Source: Halobacillus ihumii
GTDB lineage: Bacteria > Bacillota > Bacilli > Bacillales > Halobacillaceae
Direction of reading: 5' to 3'
Length of the DNA stretch: 64,000 nt
Assembly (NCBI RefSeq): GCF_902726645.1
Contig: NZ_CACVAO010000001.1
Coordinates: forward strand, 1,798,001 to 1,862,000
Part shown: one piece after another, positions 9,040 through 17,584 of the stretch
Numbering within the stretch: position 1 is the stretch's first letter
Layout of the letters: every line of letters starts with the position of its first letter
The notes under the pieces: model-generated
The model's database searches: none
Seen by the model: only the letters and a program-made list of their open reading frames with translations
Told to the model about the DNA's origin: nothing
Made by a program: the position numbers and the translations under genes

Positions 9040-9918
9040 TCATAGTGTACCAAATTTACCCTGACTACTTTCCCTTTGATTATGGATAAATGTTGAGATG
9101 GCACGCTTAAATTTCGCTTCTTCCTCCAGGAAAGGATAATGGTTACTATGCGTAAATACTACTAACTTCGAGTTCGGAATAAGCTCCTTCATTTCAAGGG
9201 AATACTCTAATGGGCACTGGACATCATGCTCGCCGCATATGATCAGCACAGGAGACTTAATGAAAGGTAACTTTCTGCTAACATCAAAAATGGGAAGCTC
9301 TCTGACAAAATAATTCATTCGAATGGCAGCCATATTCTTCTGAATACTCTTGCAAAACAACTCCTCATAACGATCAGGTTTATGCAGAGACAGCTTAGTC
9401 CTTTCTTTAGATAACTTGCTGCGATTGCTCTCCGATAATTCACTCCTTTTTAATTCTTCTATAAGGTCTTGCATACGTTGAAATTGGGGGTGATTAACAT
9501 TATAGATACACTTCTCAGAGAACGTCATATACTCCCTTGCAGCTGCCCCTGCAATTATAAGGAAATTCAAGCGTTCAGAAAATTGAATGCCATATACAAT
9601 CCCAAGCATCCCCCCAGTTGAATGCCCAGCAAAGCCCCATTTTTCTATACTCATCCCTTCCCGAATGGCTTCCAGATCAAAAACAGTCTCAAGCATACTT
9701 AATTGGTAAGGTTCTTCCGCCTTCGCTGAATCCCCTGTCTCACGTAAGTTTACGATGTAAACACTGTTTGTATCCGTGAACGTTTCCGCAAAATAATCAC
9801 CTGATTCGTTAAATTCCGAATAGAGATGGGTGACACATAAAGGCGGTCCGCTTCCTTTTGAAAACACTTCGAATACCCCTCGATTTGTGGTAATTAAATT
9901 CTTCTTCCAACTATTCAC
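9040..9918 (-). CDS. Alpha/beta-hydrolase family protein
   Basis: Probable serine hydrolase, 292 aa. The nucleophile elbow GHSTGGM (about residue 98) follows an oxyanion region PLCVTHLY, where proline-iminopeptidase-like enzymes usually have HGGPG. The acid is in CGEHDVQCP and the His in THSNHYPFLEE near the C-terminus. The start is a GTG with a GAGGGA-type site upstream. First gene of a likely pair with the Gfo/Idh oxidoreductase. Substrate unknown. Confidence 0.75.
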   Translation of the reverse strand: MNSWKKNLITTNRGVFEVFSKGSGPPLCVTHLYSEFNESGDYFAETFTDTNSVYIVNLRETGDSAKAEEPYQLSMLETVFDLEAIREGMSIEKWGFAGHSTGGMLGIVYGIQFSERLNFLIIAGAAAREYMTFSEKCIYNVNHPQFQRMQDLIEELKRSELSESNRSKLSKERTKLSLHKPDRYEELFCKSIQKNMAAIRMNYFVRELPIFDVSRKLPFIKSPVLIICGEHDVQCPLEYSLEMKELIPNSKLVVFTHSNHYPFLEEEAKFKRAISTFIHNQRESSQGKFGTL

Positions 9919-9995
9919 ATGCCATCCCTCTTTCTTCTATTCTCCCCTAACCCTAATTATTTCGGTAACCTCGTTATAAAAACCTCCCCAAACTA

Positions 9996-10021
9996 AAAAG
10001 CCCACACATCTTGTGCAGGCT
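9996..10021. terminator. Intrinsic terminator between hydrolase genes
   Basis: Imperfect stem: the 6-bp AAAGCC/GGCTTT at the base plus an inner CACA/TGTG, with a short internal loop. It lies just past the SGNH hydrolase stop; in that (minus) direction it is followed by a T-containing tract. Confidence 0.5.
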
Positions 10022-10732
10022 TTATTTTTCAATAAGCTTCAGTCCTAATTCTGCTAACACGATCTGCCCTTGCCTCGTAGGGTGAACATCACCCTTTATA
10101 ATATACTCTGGATGTCCTTTAAAAGCTTTATAAGCATTCGCCATCTCTACATTAGTGAAGCGGCTTAATAGCTCTATCAGAGAGCTGTATTGTGCATTAA
10201 TATAGCTTAGCGGGGCCTCCAGCTTGTCACCCGCTTCAGGATAAGGGTTGTAGATGTTATAAACAATGATGTCACCCTTTGTCAATCGTTCTAGCTCGAC
10301 GACAGTTGAATAAACATTAAAGATTAAATCGCGGACTACAAGAGCTACTTCCTCCATTTTTATCCCTTTGAGACCTTTATTTTCTTTCAAGAGGTTTAAA
10401 AGGTCATTCCCCCCAATACTTACAACAATATAGTCAGCATGTTTGATCGTATTACGAAACTTATCGTTTGTACGTACAGCTTTTAGCAGCTCAGAAGAAG
10501 TCATTCCTGGTATCCCAAGGTTGGTTACCTCTAAACCGGCTTTCTCACCCATGATGTAAGGAAATGCTTCTCCCGCTGGCAAGGTGTTATCTTTCGTTAG
10601 GTTATAGCCATAAGGAATCGAGTCCCCGATTGCGACAAGCTGTTCTGACTCCCTTGCATAGATGGGGTGTGGAGCGAGCACAGCTCCAAGAAAAAGACAA
10701 ACTATGCAAAAAAGGGTCGATAACTTTTTCAA
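10022..10732 (-). CDS. Secreted SGNH/GDSL-family lipase/esterase
   Basis: Extracytoplasmic hydrolase, 236 aa. A signal peptide of about 26 residues is followed by the GDSL block AIGDSIPYG (Ser38), block III GGND (107-110) and block V DVHP (Asp215, His217), so the full catalytic set is present. The start is a TTG preceded by AAGGGGTGATTG. It resembles the Bacillus YpmR-type GDSL lipases. Monocistronic, with terminators on both sides. Confidence 0.8.
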   Translation of the reverse strand: MKKLSTLFCIVCLFLGAVLAPHPIYARESEQLVAIGDSIPYGYNLTKDNTLPAGEAFPYIMGEKAGLEVTNLGIPGMTSSELLKAVRTNDKFRNTIKHADYIVVSIGGNDLLNLLKENKGLKGIKMEEVALVVRDLIFNVYSTVVELERLTKGDIIVYNIYNPYPEAGDKLEAPLSYINAQYSSLIELLSRFTNVEMANAYKAFKGHPEYIIKGDVHPTRQGQIVLAELGLKLIEK

Positions 10733-10841
10733 ACAATCACCCCTTCATCGCGGATTAATATATAATCCTGCTTACTGCTCAGTATTCCAGAAATACATAA
10801 ATTCACTCATGTAAAAATCATCCTTTATTTTCGATGAAAAA

Positions 10842-10866
10842 AGGCGCCAAACTTATTTCGGCGCCT
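10842..10866 (-). terminator. Intrinsic terminator downstream of the CAP lipoprotein gene
   Basis: Perfect 7-bp GC stem (10842-10848 with 10860-10866), followed on the minus strand by a T run. Confidence 0.8.
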
Positions 10867-10872
10867 CCATGG

Positions 10873-11556
10873 TTATTTACTTATAAAAAGTTGGGTCCAG
10901 TGCTGGCCCTCTTCCGTGTAGCCGACTCCAATTTGGGTTACTTGCTCATTCATAATATTTTTACGGTGTCCCGGACTGGCTAACCAGTCTTGTACCACCT
11001 CATTGGGAGTCTGCTGTCCGACTGCAATATTTTCTGCAGCATAGTTGAACTCTATCCCAAACTGTTTCAACATTTGAATAGGACTGCCATAAGTGGGAGA
11101 TATGTGAGCAAAGTAATTATTTTCTGCCATGTCAGTTGATTTTTTCTTGGCAATCTTAGATAATTCACTATTAATTTTAAGAGGCTTTAACCCATTCTTT
11201 TTGCGTGCCTGGTTGGTTAATTGAACCACTTGTTCCTGGAAAGCACCTGTTACTTCATCAACACGTTGGTTATTTGTACCAGCCTTACCGCCGTCTGCCT
11301 CGAAGCGATCAGAATTCGGTGTGTCGCTATTATGGTTTTCCATAGGCAGACCCGGATCTGTACCTTCAAAAGGAATATTTGGACTAAAGCGATTTTGCTC
11401 TCGTTCCAGTTCAACTTGCTCACGCTGTTCTGGACCATATTCTACCTGGTTGTAATTATAGGATTCGCGTTCCGCAGCTCCCTCATCACCTGTACCACAC
11501 GCTGTAAGAACTGATATGAGCAGGACTGTGAAAAGGAATAATAATGACTTTCTCAT
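10873..11556 (-). CDS. CAP-domain (SCP/PR1, YkwD-like) lipoprotein
   Basis: Lipid-anchored extracellular protein, 227 aa. Signal peptide with lipobox LTAC (Cys20), then a low-complexity Glu/Arg/Asn linker to about residue 105, then a C-terminal CAP domain with NYFAHISPTYG, YAAENIAVG and WLASPGHRKNIMNE, the usual conserved His/Glu positions. YkwD/YlbC-like CAP proteins in Bacillus are linked to spore or cell-wall contexts, but a catalytic function is not established. ATG with AAGGAGG upstream. Monocistronic. Confidence 0.85.
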   Translation of the reverse strand: MRKSLLFLFTVLLISVLTACGTGDEGAAERESYNYNQVEYGPEQREQVELEREQNRFSPNIPFEGTDPGLPMENHNSDTPNSDRFEADGGKAGTNNQRVDEVTGAFQEQVVQLTNQARKKNGLKPLKINSELSKIAKKKSTDMAENNYFAHISPTYGSPIQMLKQFGIEFNYAAENIAVGQQTPNEVVQDWLASPGHRKNIMNEQVTQIGVGYTEEGQHWTQLFISK

Positions 11557-11660
11557 CTTCCATCCTCCTTAAGGAATTGATCATCATTACTATTTGCAAC
11601 GGTGAAAAAATTATCCCTAAAAGTCTGAAGGAGAAAGTCAGGAAAAAATGCCATAGAAAA

Positions 11661-11687
11661 ATCCTGATGCTGCGAGAGCATCAGGAT
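11661..11687 (-). terminator. Intrinsic terminator of the six-gene ectoine-like operon
   Basis: Perfect 11-bp stem with a 5-nt loop (11661-11671 with 11677-11687), followed on the minus strand by TTTTT. It closes the operon that begins near 18.8 kb. Confidence 0.85.
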
Positions 11688-11693
11688 CCAGTT

Positions 11694-13142
11694 CTACAAC
11701 ATATTTTCCTGAAGACGGAAACATACCACTTTGGATTCAGTCATCGATTCCATGGCGTAACGCACGCCTTCACGACCGACTCCGGAGCCTTTAGTTCCGC
11801 CAAACGGCATTGCGTCAATCCGATAATCACTGCTATCATTAATCATAATGCCACCAACATTCATATGCTTGATGGTGTAAAAAGCATGATGAATGTTACT
11901 TGTAAAGATACCTGCCTGCAGTCCATAATCCACATCATTAGCTAGTTCTACTGCATCGTTCAAGTCGGCGACGGGCTGAATAATCACAACAGGCCCGAAA
12001 ATCTCCTCTTTAGCTATTTTGGCTGATTCAGGAACATTCGTTAGCACGGTTGGATAATAATACGCCCCTTCACGCTTTCCGCCAACTTCTACTGTCGCTC
12101 CAGAAGTTACTGCTTCATTCACCCATAACTCTACACGCTCCGCTTCTTTCTCTTCAATCATTGGCCCAACATCTGTCAATTCATCCATTTTATCGCCAAC
12201 CATTAACTCTGCTGTGCGAGTAACAAACGTGTCCAGAAATTGGGAGTAAATGTCCTTTTCCACGTAAATTCGCTGAACCCCAATGCAATTTTGCCCCACT
12301 GCCGAAAAAGCACCCGATACAGAAGATTGCACAGCATCGTGAAGGTCAGCGTCACTTAGCACAATAACCGGAGAATTGGACCCTAACTCCATGCTGACTT
12401 TTTTAGTTCCTGCCTTTTGCGTGATCCTGTTTCCTGCATTCGGACCACCCGTGAACGATATCATTTGCACTGCCGGATGTGTAACAAGTGTATCTCCAAG
12501 TTCCCGGCCTGATCCTGTAACAACTGATAAGAACCCTTCCGGAAGACCTGCTTCCACAAAAGCCTCTGCTAACTTTAGCGCACTGAGTGGTGTTACGGAA
12601 GCAGGCTTCACAACAATGGCGTTTCCAGCGGCAATGGCCGGGCCAATTTTGTGAGCTACCAAATTTAAAGGATCATTAAAAGGTGTAATTGCTCCAACTA
12701 CGCCTACAGGAAATCGATAGTGATATCCTACACGATTTTCACTTCCCTCATTTTGGTCAAAATTAATGGTTTCTCCATTCATCCTTCTTGCCTCTTCCGC
12801 ACTAATTTTAATGGTTTGTGTGGCTCGCTTTACCTCTCCTCGTGCTTCATTAATCGTTTTACTTCCTTCAGAAGCAATAATATGTGCAAATTCTTCAGCA
12901 TGCTCTTTCATGAAAGAAACGACTCGATCCAAAATGGTAATTCGTTCATGCGTCGGCCAAACTTGCGTATTTCGATAAGTCCGCTCCGCTTTATCAATAG
13001 CGAGAGACATATCCTGTTTTGAAGCAAGGGGGACACGCGCGATTACTTGGCTGCTTTGAGGGTTGCGCACTTCAAATGTCTTTTCACCACTGACCCACTT
13101 CCCGCCGATTAACATTTTCATCTCCTTTACCTTTGTGTGCAT
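11694..13142 (-). CDS. NAD(P)-dependent aldehyde dehydrogenase, candidate DoeC-like aspartate-semialdehyde dehydrogenase
   Basis: Aldehyde dehydrogenase superfamily, 482 aa, full length. Catalytic residues are visible: Glu252 (MELGSN) and Cys286 (GQNCIG); the NAD-binding FTGG lies at 230-233. The ATG at 13142 has AAAGGAGGGG upstream; a second AAAGGAG inside the gene could also start at Met8 or Met10. It is the last gene of a six-gene operon, 14 bp after a homoserine dehydrogenase. In ectoine catabolism DoeC oxidises aspartate semialdehyde to aspartate; that role fits the neighbours here but is an inference. It might oxidise another short aldehyde. Confidence 0.85.
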   Translation of the reverse strand: MHTKVKEMKMLIGGKWVSGEKTFEVRNPQSSQVIARVPLASKQDMSLAIDKAERTYRNTQVWPTHERITILDRVVSFMKEHAEEFAHIIASEGSKTINEARGEVKRATQTIKISAEEARRMNGETINFDQNEGSENRVGYHYRFPVGVVGAITPFNDPLNLVAHKIGPAIAAGNAIVVKPASVTPLSALKLAEAFVEAGLPEGFLSVVTGSGRELGDTLVTHPAVQMISFTGGPNAGNRITQKAGTKKVSMELGSNSPVIVLSDADLHDAVQSSVSGAFSAVGQNCIGVQRIYVEKDIYSQFLDTFVTRTAELMVGDKMDELTDVGPMIEEKEAERVELWVNEAVTSGATVEVGGKREGAYYYPTVLTNVPESAKIAKEEIFGPVVIIQPVADLNDAVELANDVDYGLQAGIFTSNIHHAFYTIKHMNVGGIMINDSSDYRIDAMPFGGTKGSGVGREGVRYAMESMTESKVVCFRLQENML

Positions 13143-13156
13143 TACTATCCCCTCCT

Positions 13157-14206
13157 TTATATTTTCGCCGGTTGTCTCTCCTTTTGATAATGAATTAAAT
13201 CAATCAGCAGTGAAAATCCGGTTTCTTTTAATCCTGCGCCAGCTCCAGTCAACAAGATAGGTCCAGCTAAATCGCATTCATAGACGATTGCGTTTGTAGC
13301 TCCTGTCACTCCTGATAACGGATCATCGGCATCGATGCGTTCAGGCTTAACACTGGCTTTGACTGTTCCTTCTTCATTTCTCACCCGAGCGAGCAATCGT
13401 AATTTTTTCCCTTCCCGAAGTGCCTCCTGTACTTGATCAACAGTTACTCCAGAAATTCCTTCACATTCAACTTCCGTATGGGAGAGAGACTCACCCATTA
13501 AATAATTCGCTAAAATGGCCGCTTTATAACGAGCGTCGTAACCTTCCACATCGCTAGTAGGATCTGCTTCAGCATAGCCAAGCTGCTGTGCTTTTTCTAA
13601 AGACTCCTCGTAAGAAAAGCCCTTTTCCATTTCTGTTAGAATAAAGTTAGTCGTTCCATTGAGAATCCCTTTGATTTCAGTTATCTTATTGCCTGCCAGT
13701 GTTTCAACAGGCATTCTAAGTGCCGGGGTACCGCTCATTACTGTTCCTTCAAATCCAAAGAATACACCCTGCTCCTCAGCAAGCTTCGCTAACTCTTTAT
13801 AAGCTAAAGCTACTGGACCTTTATTGGTCGTCACTACACTTTTCCTGTTTTCAAAAGCTGTACGACAGTGAGAAATAGCCGGTTCTCCCGTTTTAACATC
13901 TGTAAAGGTAACTTCTACAATCACGTCAGCGTTTGAATGAATAATAGTATCCATACTGCTCCAGCCTTTTTTTGCTTGAGGCCCTCCAGAAATACCATCC
14001 ACCGTTCCTTCAGTTCGAACAGTTTGCAGAAGCTGCCCCACATCGAGTCCTTCCGGGTCATAGATTGATCCTTTCATCATATCGGCAACCGCTACAACCC
14101 TCGTATCGAGGCCATATGAACTACTCAAATTCTCTTTTCGCTCGATTAAAATTTCTGCAAGAGCCTGCCCAACGCCGCCAAAGCCAATAAATGCTATATT
14201 CACCAT
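13157..14206 (-). CDS. Homoserine dehydrogenase without ACT domain
   Basis: Interconverts homoserine and L-aspartate 4-semialdehyde, 349 aa. Residues 3-15 carry the Rossmann glycines (FIGFGGVGQ); the catalytic region has VTTNKGPVA and NGTTNFILTEM, followed by EADPTSDVEGYDA. The C-terminal regulatory ACT domain of biosynthetic Bacillus homoserine dehydrogenase is absent, which suggests an unregulated, catabolic enzyme. Its ATG overlaps the M20 gene stop (TAATG), so translation is probably coupled. Placed before an aldehyde dehydrogenase, it may feed aspartate semialdehyde to it. Confidence 0.85.
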   Translation of the reverse strand: MVNIAFIGFGGVGQALAEILIERKENLSSSYGLDTRVVAVADMMKGSIYDPEGLDVGQLLQTVRTEGTVDGISGGPQAKKGWSSMDTIIHSNADVIVEVTFTDVKTGEPAISHCRTAFENRKSVVTTNKGPVALAYKELAKLAEEQGVFFGFEGTVMSGTPALRMPVETLAGNKITEIKGILNGTTNFILTEMEKGFSYEESLEKAQQLGYAEADPTSDVEGYDARYKAAILANYLMGESLSHTEVECEGISGVTVDQVQEALREGKKLRLLARVRNEEGTVKASVKPERIDADDPLSGVTGATNAIVYECDLAGPILLTGAGAGLKETGFSLLIDLIHYQKERQPAKI

Positions 14207-15399
14207 TACAATTCCCCTCCTTCACGTTGTAGAAGCTGATACACACATTTCAGAAAAATTTCTACACCATCTGTTAGTGCTTCTTCGTTAATATCAAAAC
14301 CCGGATGATGCAAGCCCCGCTCTTCGTAAATCCCGCATCCGAGGAAAAACATCGCCCCAGGTTTACGTGCTGTCATATGACTGAAATCTTCACTCCCCAT
14401 TCCAAATGGTTCGTTTATGACTTTCATATCAGCCGCCGCATCGCGAATGACTTTATTTACCGTTGGATCGTTAACTAAAGCCGGTTCACCGCGATGAACT
14501 GTCAAGTCAAAATCCCCGCCTAATGCAGTAACTACTCGTGCAGCTCCCTCTATCTCTTTTATAAGCAACTTACGTACCTCTTTTTTATAAGAGCGGATCG
14601 TTCCCTGAATTTCAACCAATCCAGGAATCACGTTATTAGCTTCTCCTGCATGTATCTGGCCCACACTAATGGTCCCGACGTCCAGGGGATTTACTTTACG
14701 CCCGTTAATACTGTATAGAGCCTGCAGCAAGTAAGTCGACATCCATACAGGATCTTTTGTGTGATGAGGATACCCGCCGTGCCCGCCAATGCCTTTAACG
14801 ATTAAATAAAAATCATCATTATTTGCCATACTGGGACCATCATGGATTTGAATTTCGCCTTTTTTCCGCCACGGACACATATGAAGAGCGAGGACGGCAT
14901 CCACATCATCCAGGACACCGCATTGGAGCATTTTCACAGCTCCTGTCTCCCCTAACACATCGCTATCTTCTTCAGCTGGCTGAAAAATCAGCTTCACACT
15001 TCCTTTGAAAAGCCCTTTATTTGCGTCTTCCGCTAGTAACTTTGCTGCACCCAGAAGGATTGAAATATGGGCGTCATGGCCACAAGCGTGCATCACACCC
15101 GGATGTTTAGAACTATACGAGAGACCCGTTTGCTCATAGATCGGCAAAGCATCCATGTCTGCCCGAAGTGCTATCACAGGTCCATCCCCAGTTGTAAGGG
15201 TTGCTACTATTCCGTAACCTCCAATGTTCTTCTCAATAGAATAAGCTCCAAACGAATCCAAAATTTGTGCAATTTTTTCACTCGTGGCCTTTTCTTGAAA
15301 GCTAAGTTCCGGAAACTGGTGAAAATGGCGCCTCCATTTAATGACTTCTGGGAGAATATCTAATGATCTTTCAACTAAGTTCGGCAATTTTGTTGTCAC
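14206..15399 (-). CDS. M20-family N-acyl amino acid amidohydrolase
   Basis: Zinc-type aminoacylase or deacetylase, 397 aa. Metal-ligand motifs: HACGHDAH (Cys106, His108), QPAEED (about 140-145) and LALHMCP; the dimerisation domain with GIGGHGGYPHH lies in the middle, and the C-terminal GSEDFSHM carries the last ligand region. GTG start after a GGGGGTGA site. It lies inside an operon with DoeA- and EutC-like genes. I infer that it may remove the acetyl group from N-acetyl-2,4-diaminobutyrate, a step done by the unrelated AstE-like DoeB in Halomonas. Other N-acyl amino acids are equally possible by family. Confidence 0.85.
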   Translation of the reverse strand: MTTKLPNLVERSLDILPEVIKWRRHFHQFPELSFQEKATSEKIAQILDSFGAYSIEKNIGGYGIVATLTTGDGPVIALRADMDALPIYEQTGLSYSSKHPGVMHACGHDAHISILLGAAKLLAEDANKGLFKGSVKLIFQPAEEDSDVLGETGAVKMLQCGVLDDVDAVLALHMCPWRKKGEIQIHDGPSMANNDDFYLIVKGIGGHGGYPHHTKDPVWMSTYLLQALYSINGRKVNPLDVGTISVGQIHAGEANNVIPGLVEIQGTIRSYKKEVRKLLIKEIEGAARVVTALGGDFDLTVHRGEPALVNDPTVNKVIRDAAADMKVINEPFGMGSEDFSHMTARKPGAMFFLGCGIYEERGLHHPGFDINEEALTDGVEIFLKCVYQLLQREGGEL

Positions 15400-15411
15400 A
15401 GGGTCACCCCC

Positions 15412-16611
15412 CTAATTTTTGATCATGATATCTGAAGGCAAAGCCTTAAATGCCTGTTCTAAATCCTGCTTCAAATCATCTATATCTTCAATTCCTGCAG
15501 AGTAGCGAATCAACCCTTCTGGAATGCCCATCGCTGCTCGCTCTTCAGGTGTGCATTCAACATGGCTCGTTGTTCTAGATGGTCCCACAACCGTTTCTAC
15601 TGAACCGAGGTTTGCTGCACGATTTGCGAACTTTAGTTTGGGCAGTAAATGACGAACTGTTTCTACACCGCCTTTGACAGAAAAACTAAGCATGCCGCCA
15701 AAACCGTTCATTTGTTCTTTAGCAATATCATGGTTAGGGTGAGTTTCCAACCCAGGATAAAACACCTCTTCTACTAGCTCTATAATTTTTAGGAATTCTG
15801 CGATTTCCTGAGCATTTTTATTTTGTTGATCAATTCTGAGCTTCAGCGTCTTCATACCACGGAGCAGCAGGTAAGCGGCCATCGGATCTAGCGTTGCCCC
15901 ATTTATTTCACGGTAGTGATAGACAGCTTCGACGAGCTCTTTGCTTCCACAGACAGATCCGCCCAGCGCATCAGCATGACCGCCCAAGAACTTTGTAGCA
16001 CTATGAATGACCAAATCTGCCCCTAACTCCAATGGGTTTTGGTTAACTGGCGTAGCAAAGGTATTATCTACTACTACGATAGCTCCAGCCGCTTTACCCG
16101 CGCTCGCCATTCGTTTTATATCTGTAATTTTGACGGTTGGATTTGTCGGACTCTCTAAATAAAGAACTTTGCAGCCTCTTTCAATTTCTTGCTCAATAGC
16201 GTCATGATCGCCAGTGTCGCAAAGCACAACATCTATTTGCTGTTTTGGTAAAAATTCCGTGAAAATTTTGTTTGTACCGCCATACGTGTCTTTTATCGAA
16301 ACGATTCTGTCTCCTGGAAATAGCAAAGTTCCTAGAGTATTACTAATCGCAGCCATTCCCGTTGAGAAACTTGTCGCCGCCTCTGCCCCTTCCAAAATTC
16401 TGATCTTCTCTTCAAATGCTTGAACGGTTGGATTTGTATTACGACCATAAATATGTCCTTCCTTTTTACCTACCGCTACTTCATACCATTCATCCATGTC
16501 GTCATACCCGAAAGACACGCTATGAACCACAGGTACTTGCGTTGCACCAAATGCTAGTTGATCCTTCTCACCAGCCCAAATAGATTTCGTACCAAATTTA
16601 GCCTTTTCCAT
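15412..16611 (-). CDS. Cys/Met-metabolism gamma-family PLP enzyme (cystathionine gamma-lyase/synthase-like)
   Basis: Fold-type I PLP enzyme of the trans-sulfuration family, 399 aa. PLP Lys about 207 in HSATKFLGGH; phosphate-binding YGRNTNPT (Tyr55, Arg57). At the position where methionine gamma-lyases have a Cys, this protein has Gly in TYGGTNK, so it looks like CGL/CGS rather than a true methionine gamma-lyase. The AGGAGG abuts an ATG at 16620, so the ATG 9 bases later (16611) is the better start. Its start overlaps the cyclodeaminase stop by 14 bp. In this operon the substrate may be homoserine or a diaminobutyrate derivative; this is inference. Confidence 0.8.
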   Translation of the reverse strand: MEKAKFGTKSIWAGEKDQLAFGATQVPVVHSVSFGYDDMDEWYEVAVGKKEGHIYGRNTNPTVQAFEEKIRILEGAEAATSFSTGMAAISNTLGTLLFPGDRIVSIKDTYGGTNKIFTEFLPKQQIDVVLCDTGDHDAIEQEIERGCKVLYLESPTNPTVKITDIKRMASAGKAAGAIVVVDNTFATPVNQNPLELGADLVIHSATKFLGGHADALGGSVCGSKELVEAVYHYREINGATLDPMAAYLLLRGMKTLKLRIDQQNKNAQEIAEFLKIIELVEEVFYPGLETHPNHDIAKEQMNGFGGMLSFSVKGGVETVRHLLPKLKFANRAANLGSVETVVGPSRTTSHVECTPEERAAMGIPEGLIRYSAGIEDIDDLKQDLEQAFKALPSDIMIKN

Positions 16612-17572
16612 TACAATCATCCTCCTTTGAATTCAATAACTTCCAGGCGTAGCGGGCAATTTGCGTATCTTGCACCCCTGTGCCTGTTAAGTCACAAACA
16701 GAAAGTTGTTGATCATTTGTTCGACCTGGTTTCTGCCCGCTGGTTATTTCTCCTAACTCATGGACTTGGTCCAGTATTTCCTCATTTGGAATGGTTCTAA
16801 GTTCTCCCAGCATCATCGATTGCTCCTTAACATCACACACAACTAAGTCCGCATTTTTGATGACGTCATTCTCAAGTTCCTGCTTATGCGGAGCATCTGA
16901 CCCCATGGCTGTGATGTGCTGACCTGCGTGGAGCCACTCCGCTTTAAGAACGGGCTCTGTAGCCGGGGTGGTTGTAATGATTACATCGCTGTTTCTGACA
17001 GCTTCGGATGGAGTCTCTTTAACGTCTACTTGCACATTAAGTTTTTTTTCAACGAAAGATTTATATTGTTGTGCTCGTTCTGAATTACGCCCATAGACAA
17101 AGACTTGAGTGATTGGTCTGACTTTTGATAAGGCTTCTAACTGGTATTTAGCTTGTGAACCGGTCCCTATAATGGCGACGGTGCGACTGTCTTCCCGGGT
17201 TAAATGCTTCGCAGCAACAGCTCCTGCTGCAGCTGTACGTATATCTGTAAGCAAACCATTATCTACTAGGATCGCCTTAGGTTCACCCGTCGTTGTGTCT
17301 ATCAGAATCATCATTCCATTAGCGCTGGGTAAGCCAAGTTTCGGATTGTCAAAGAATCCCGATGAAAGTTTGACAGCAAAACTGTCGTACCCTTCGATAT
17401 AAGCAGATTTAATGTCGACTTCCCCATTGCTAGACGGTATATTTATACTCATAATAGGCGGCATGGTAACTTTTTTCGTCTGCAATGCTGTGAATGCGTT
17501 TTCAATCTCGCTGATAACGGTACCGTTAAGTTTTATCACTTGTTGAATATCTTTTTTTGAATAAAGGCGCAA
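16598..17572 (-). CDS. eutC: Ornithine cyclodeaminase/mu-crystallin family protein, EutC-like
   Basis: NAD-binding member of the ornithine cyclodeaminase family, 324 aa. Rossmann motif VAIIGTGSQAKYQ near the middle; upstream FAVKLSSGFFDN and LVDNGLLTDIRTAAAG match the family's substrate loop and are strongly reminiscent of EutC. AGGAGG directly abuts a GTG at 17581, so the TTG 9 bases later is preferred. In Rhizobiales and Halomonas-type pathways EutC acts with EutB in hydroxyectoine conversion. It sits 12 bp downstream of the DoeA/EutD-like gene, supporting that reading. Generic ornithine or alanine dehydrogenase activity is the alternative. Confidence 0.75.
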   Translation of the reverse strand: MRLYSKKDIQQVIKLNGTVISEIENAFTALQTKKVTMPPIMSINIPSSNGEVDIKSAYIEGYDSFAVKLSSGFFDNPKLGLPSANGMMILIDTTTGEPKAILVDNGLLTDIRTAAAGAVAAKHLTREDSRTVAIIGTGSQAKYQLEALSKVRPITQVFVYGRNSERAQQYKSFVEKKLNVQVDVKETPSEAVRNSDVIITTTPATEPVLKAEWLHAGQHITAMGSDAPHKQELENDVIKNADLVVCDVKEQSMMLGELRTIPNEEILDQVHELGEITSGQKPGRTNDQQLSVCDLTGTGVQDTQIARYAWKLLNSKEDDCNGKG

Positions 17573-17584
17573 AACGTACACCTC

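Noticed and set aside
12720..13022. Plus-strand ORFs opposite the aldehyde dehydrogenase
   Set aside because: Antisense shadows of a full-length, well-conserved gene without ribosome-binding sites.
15412..16611. Methionine gamma-lyase annotation
   Set aside because: The characteristic Cys of methionine gamma-lyase is Gly here, so a CGL/CGS-like label is safer.
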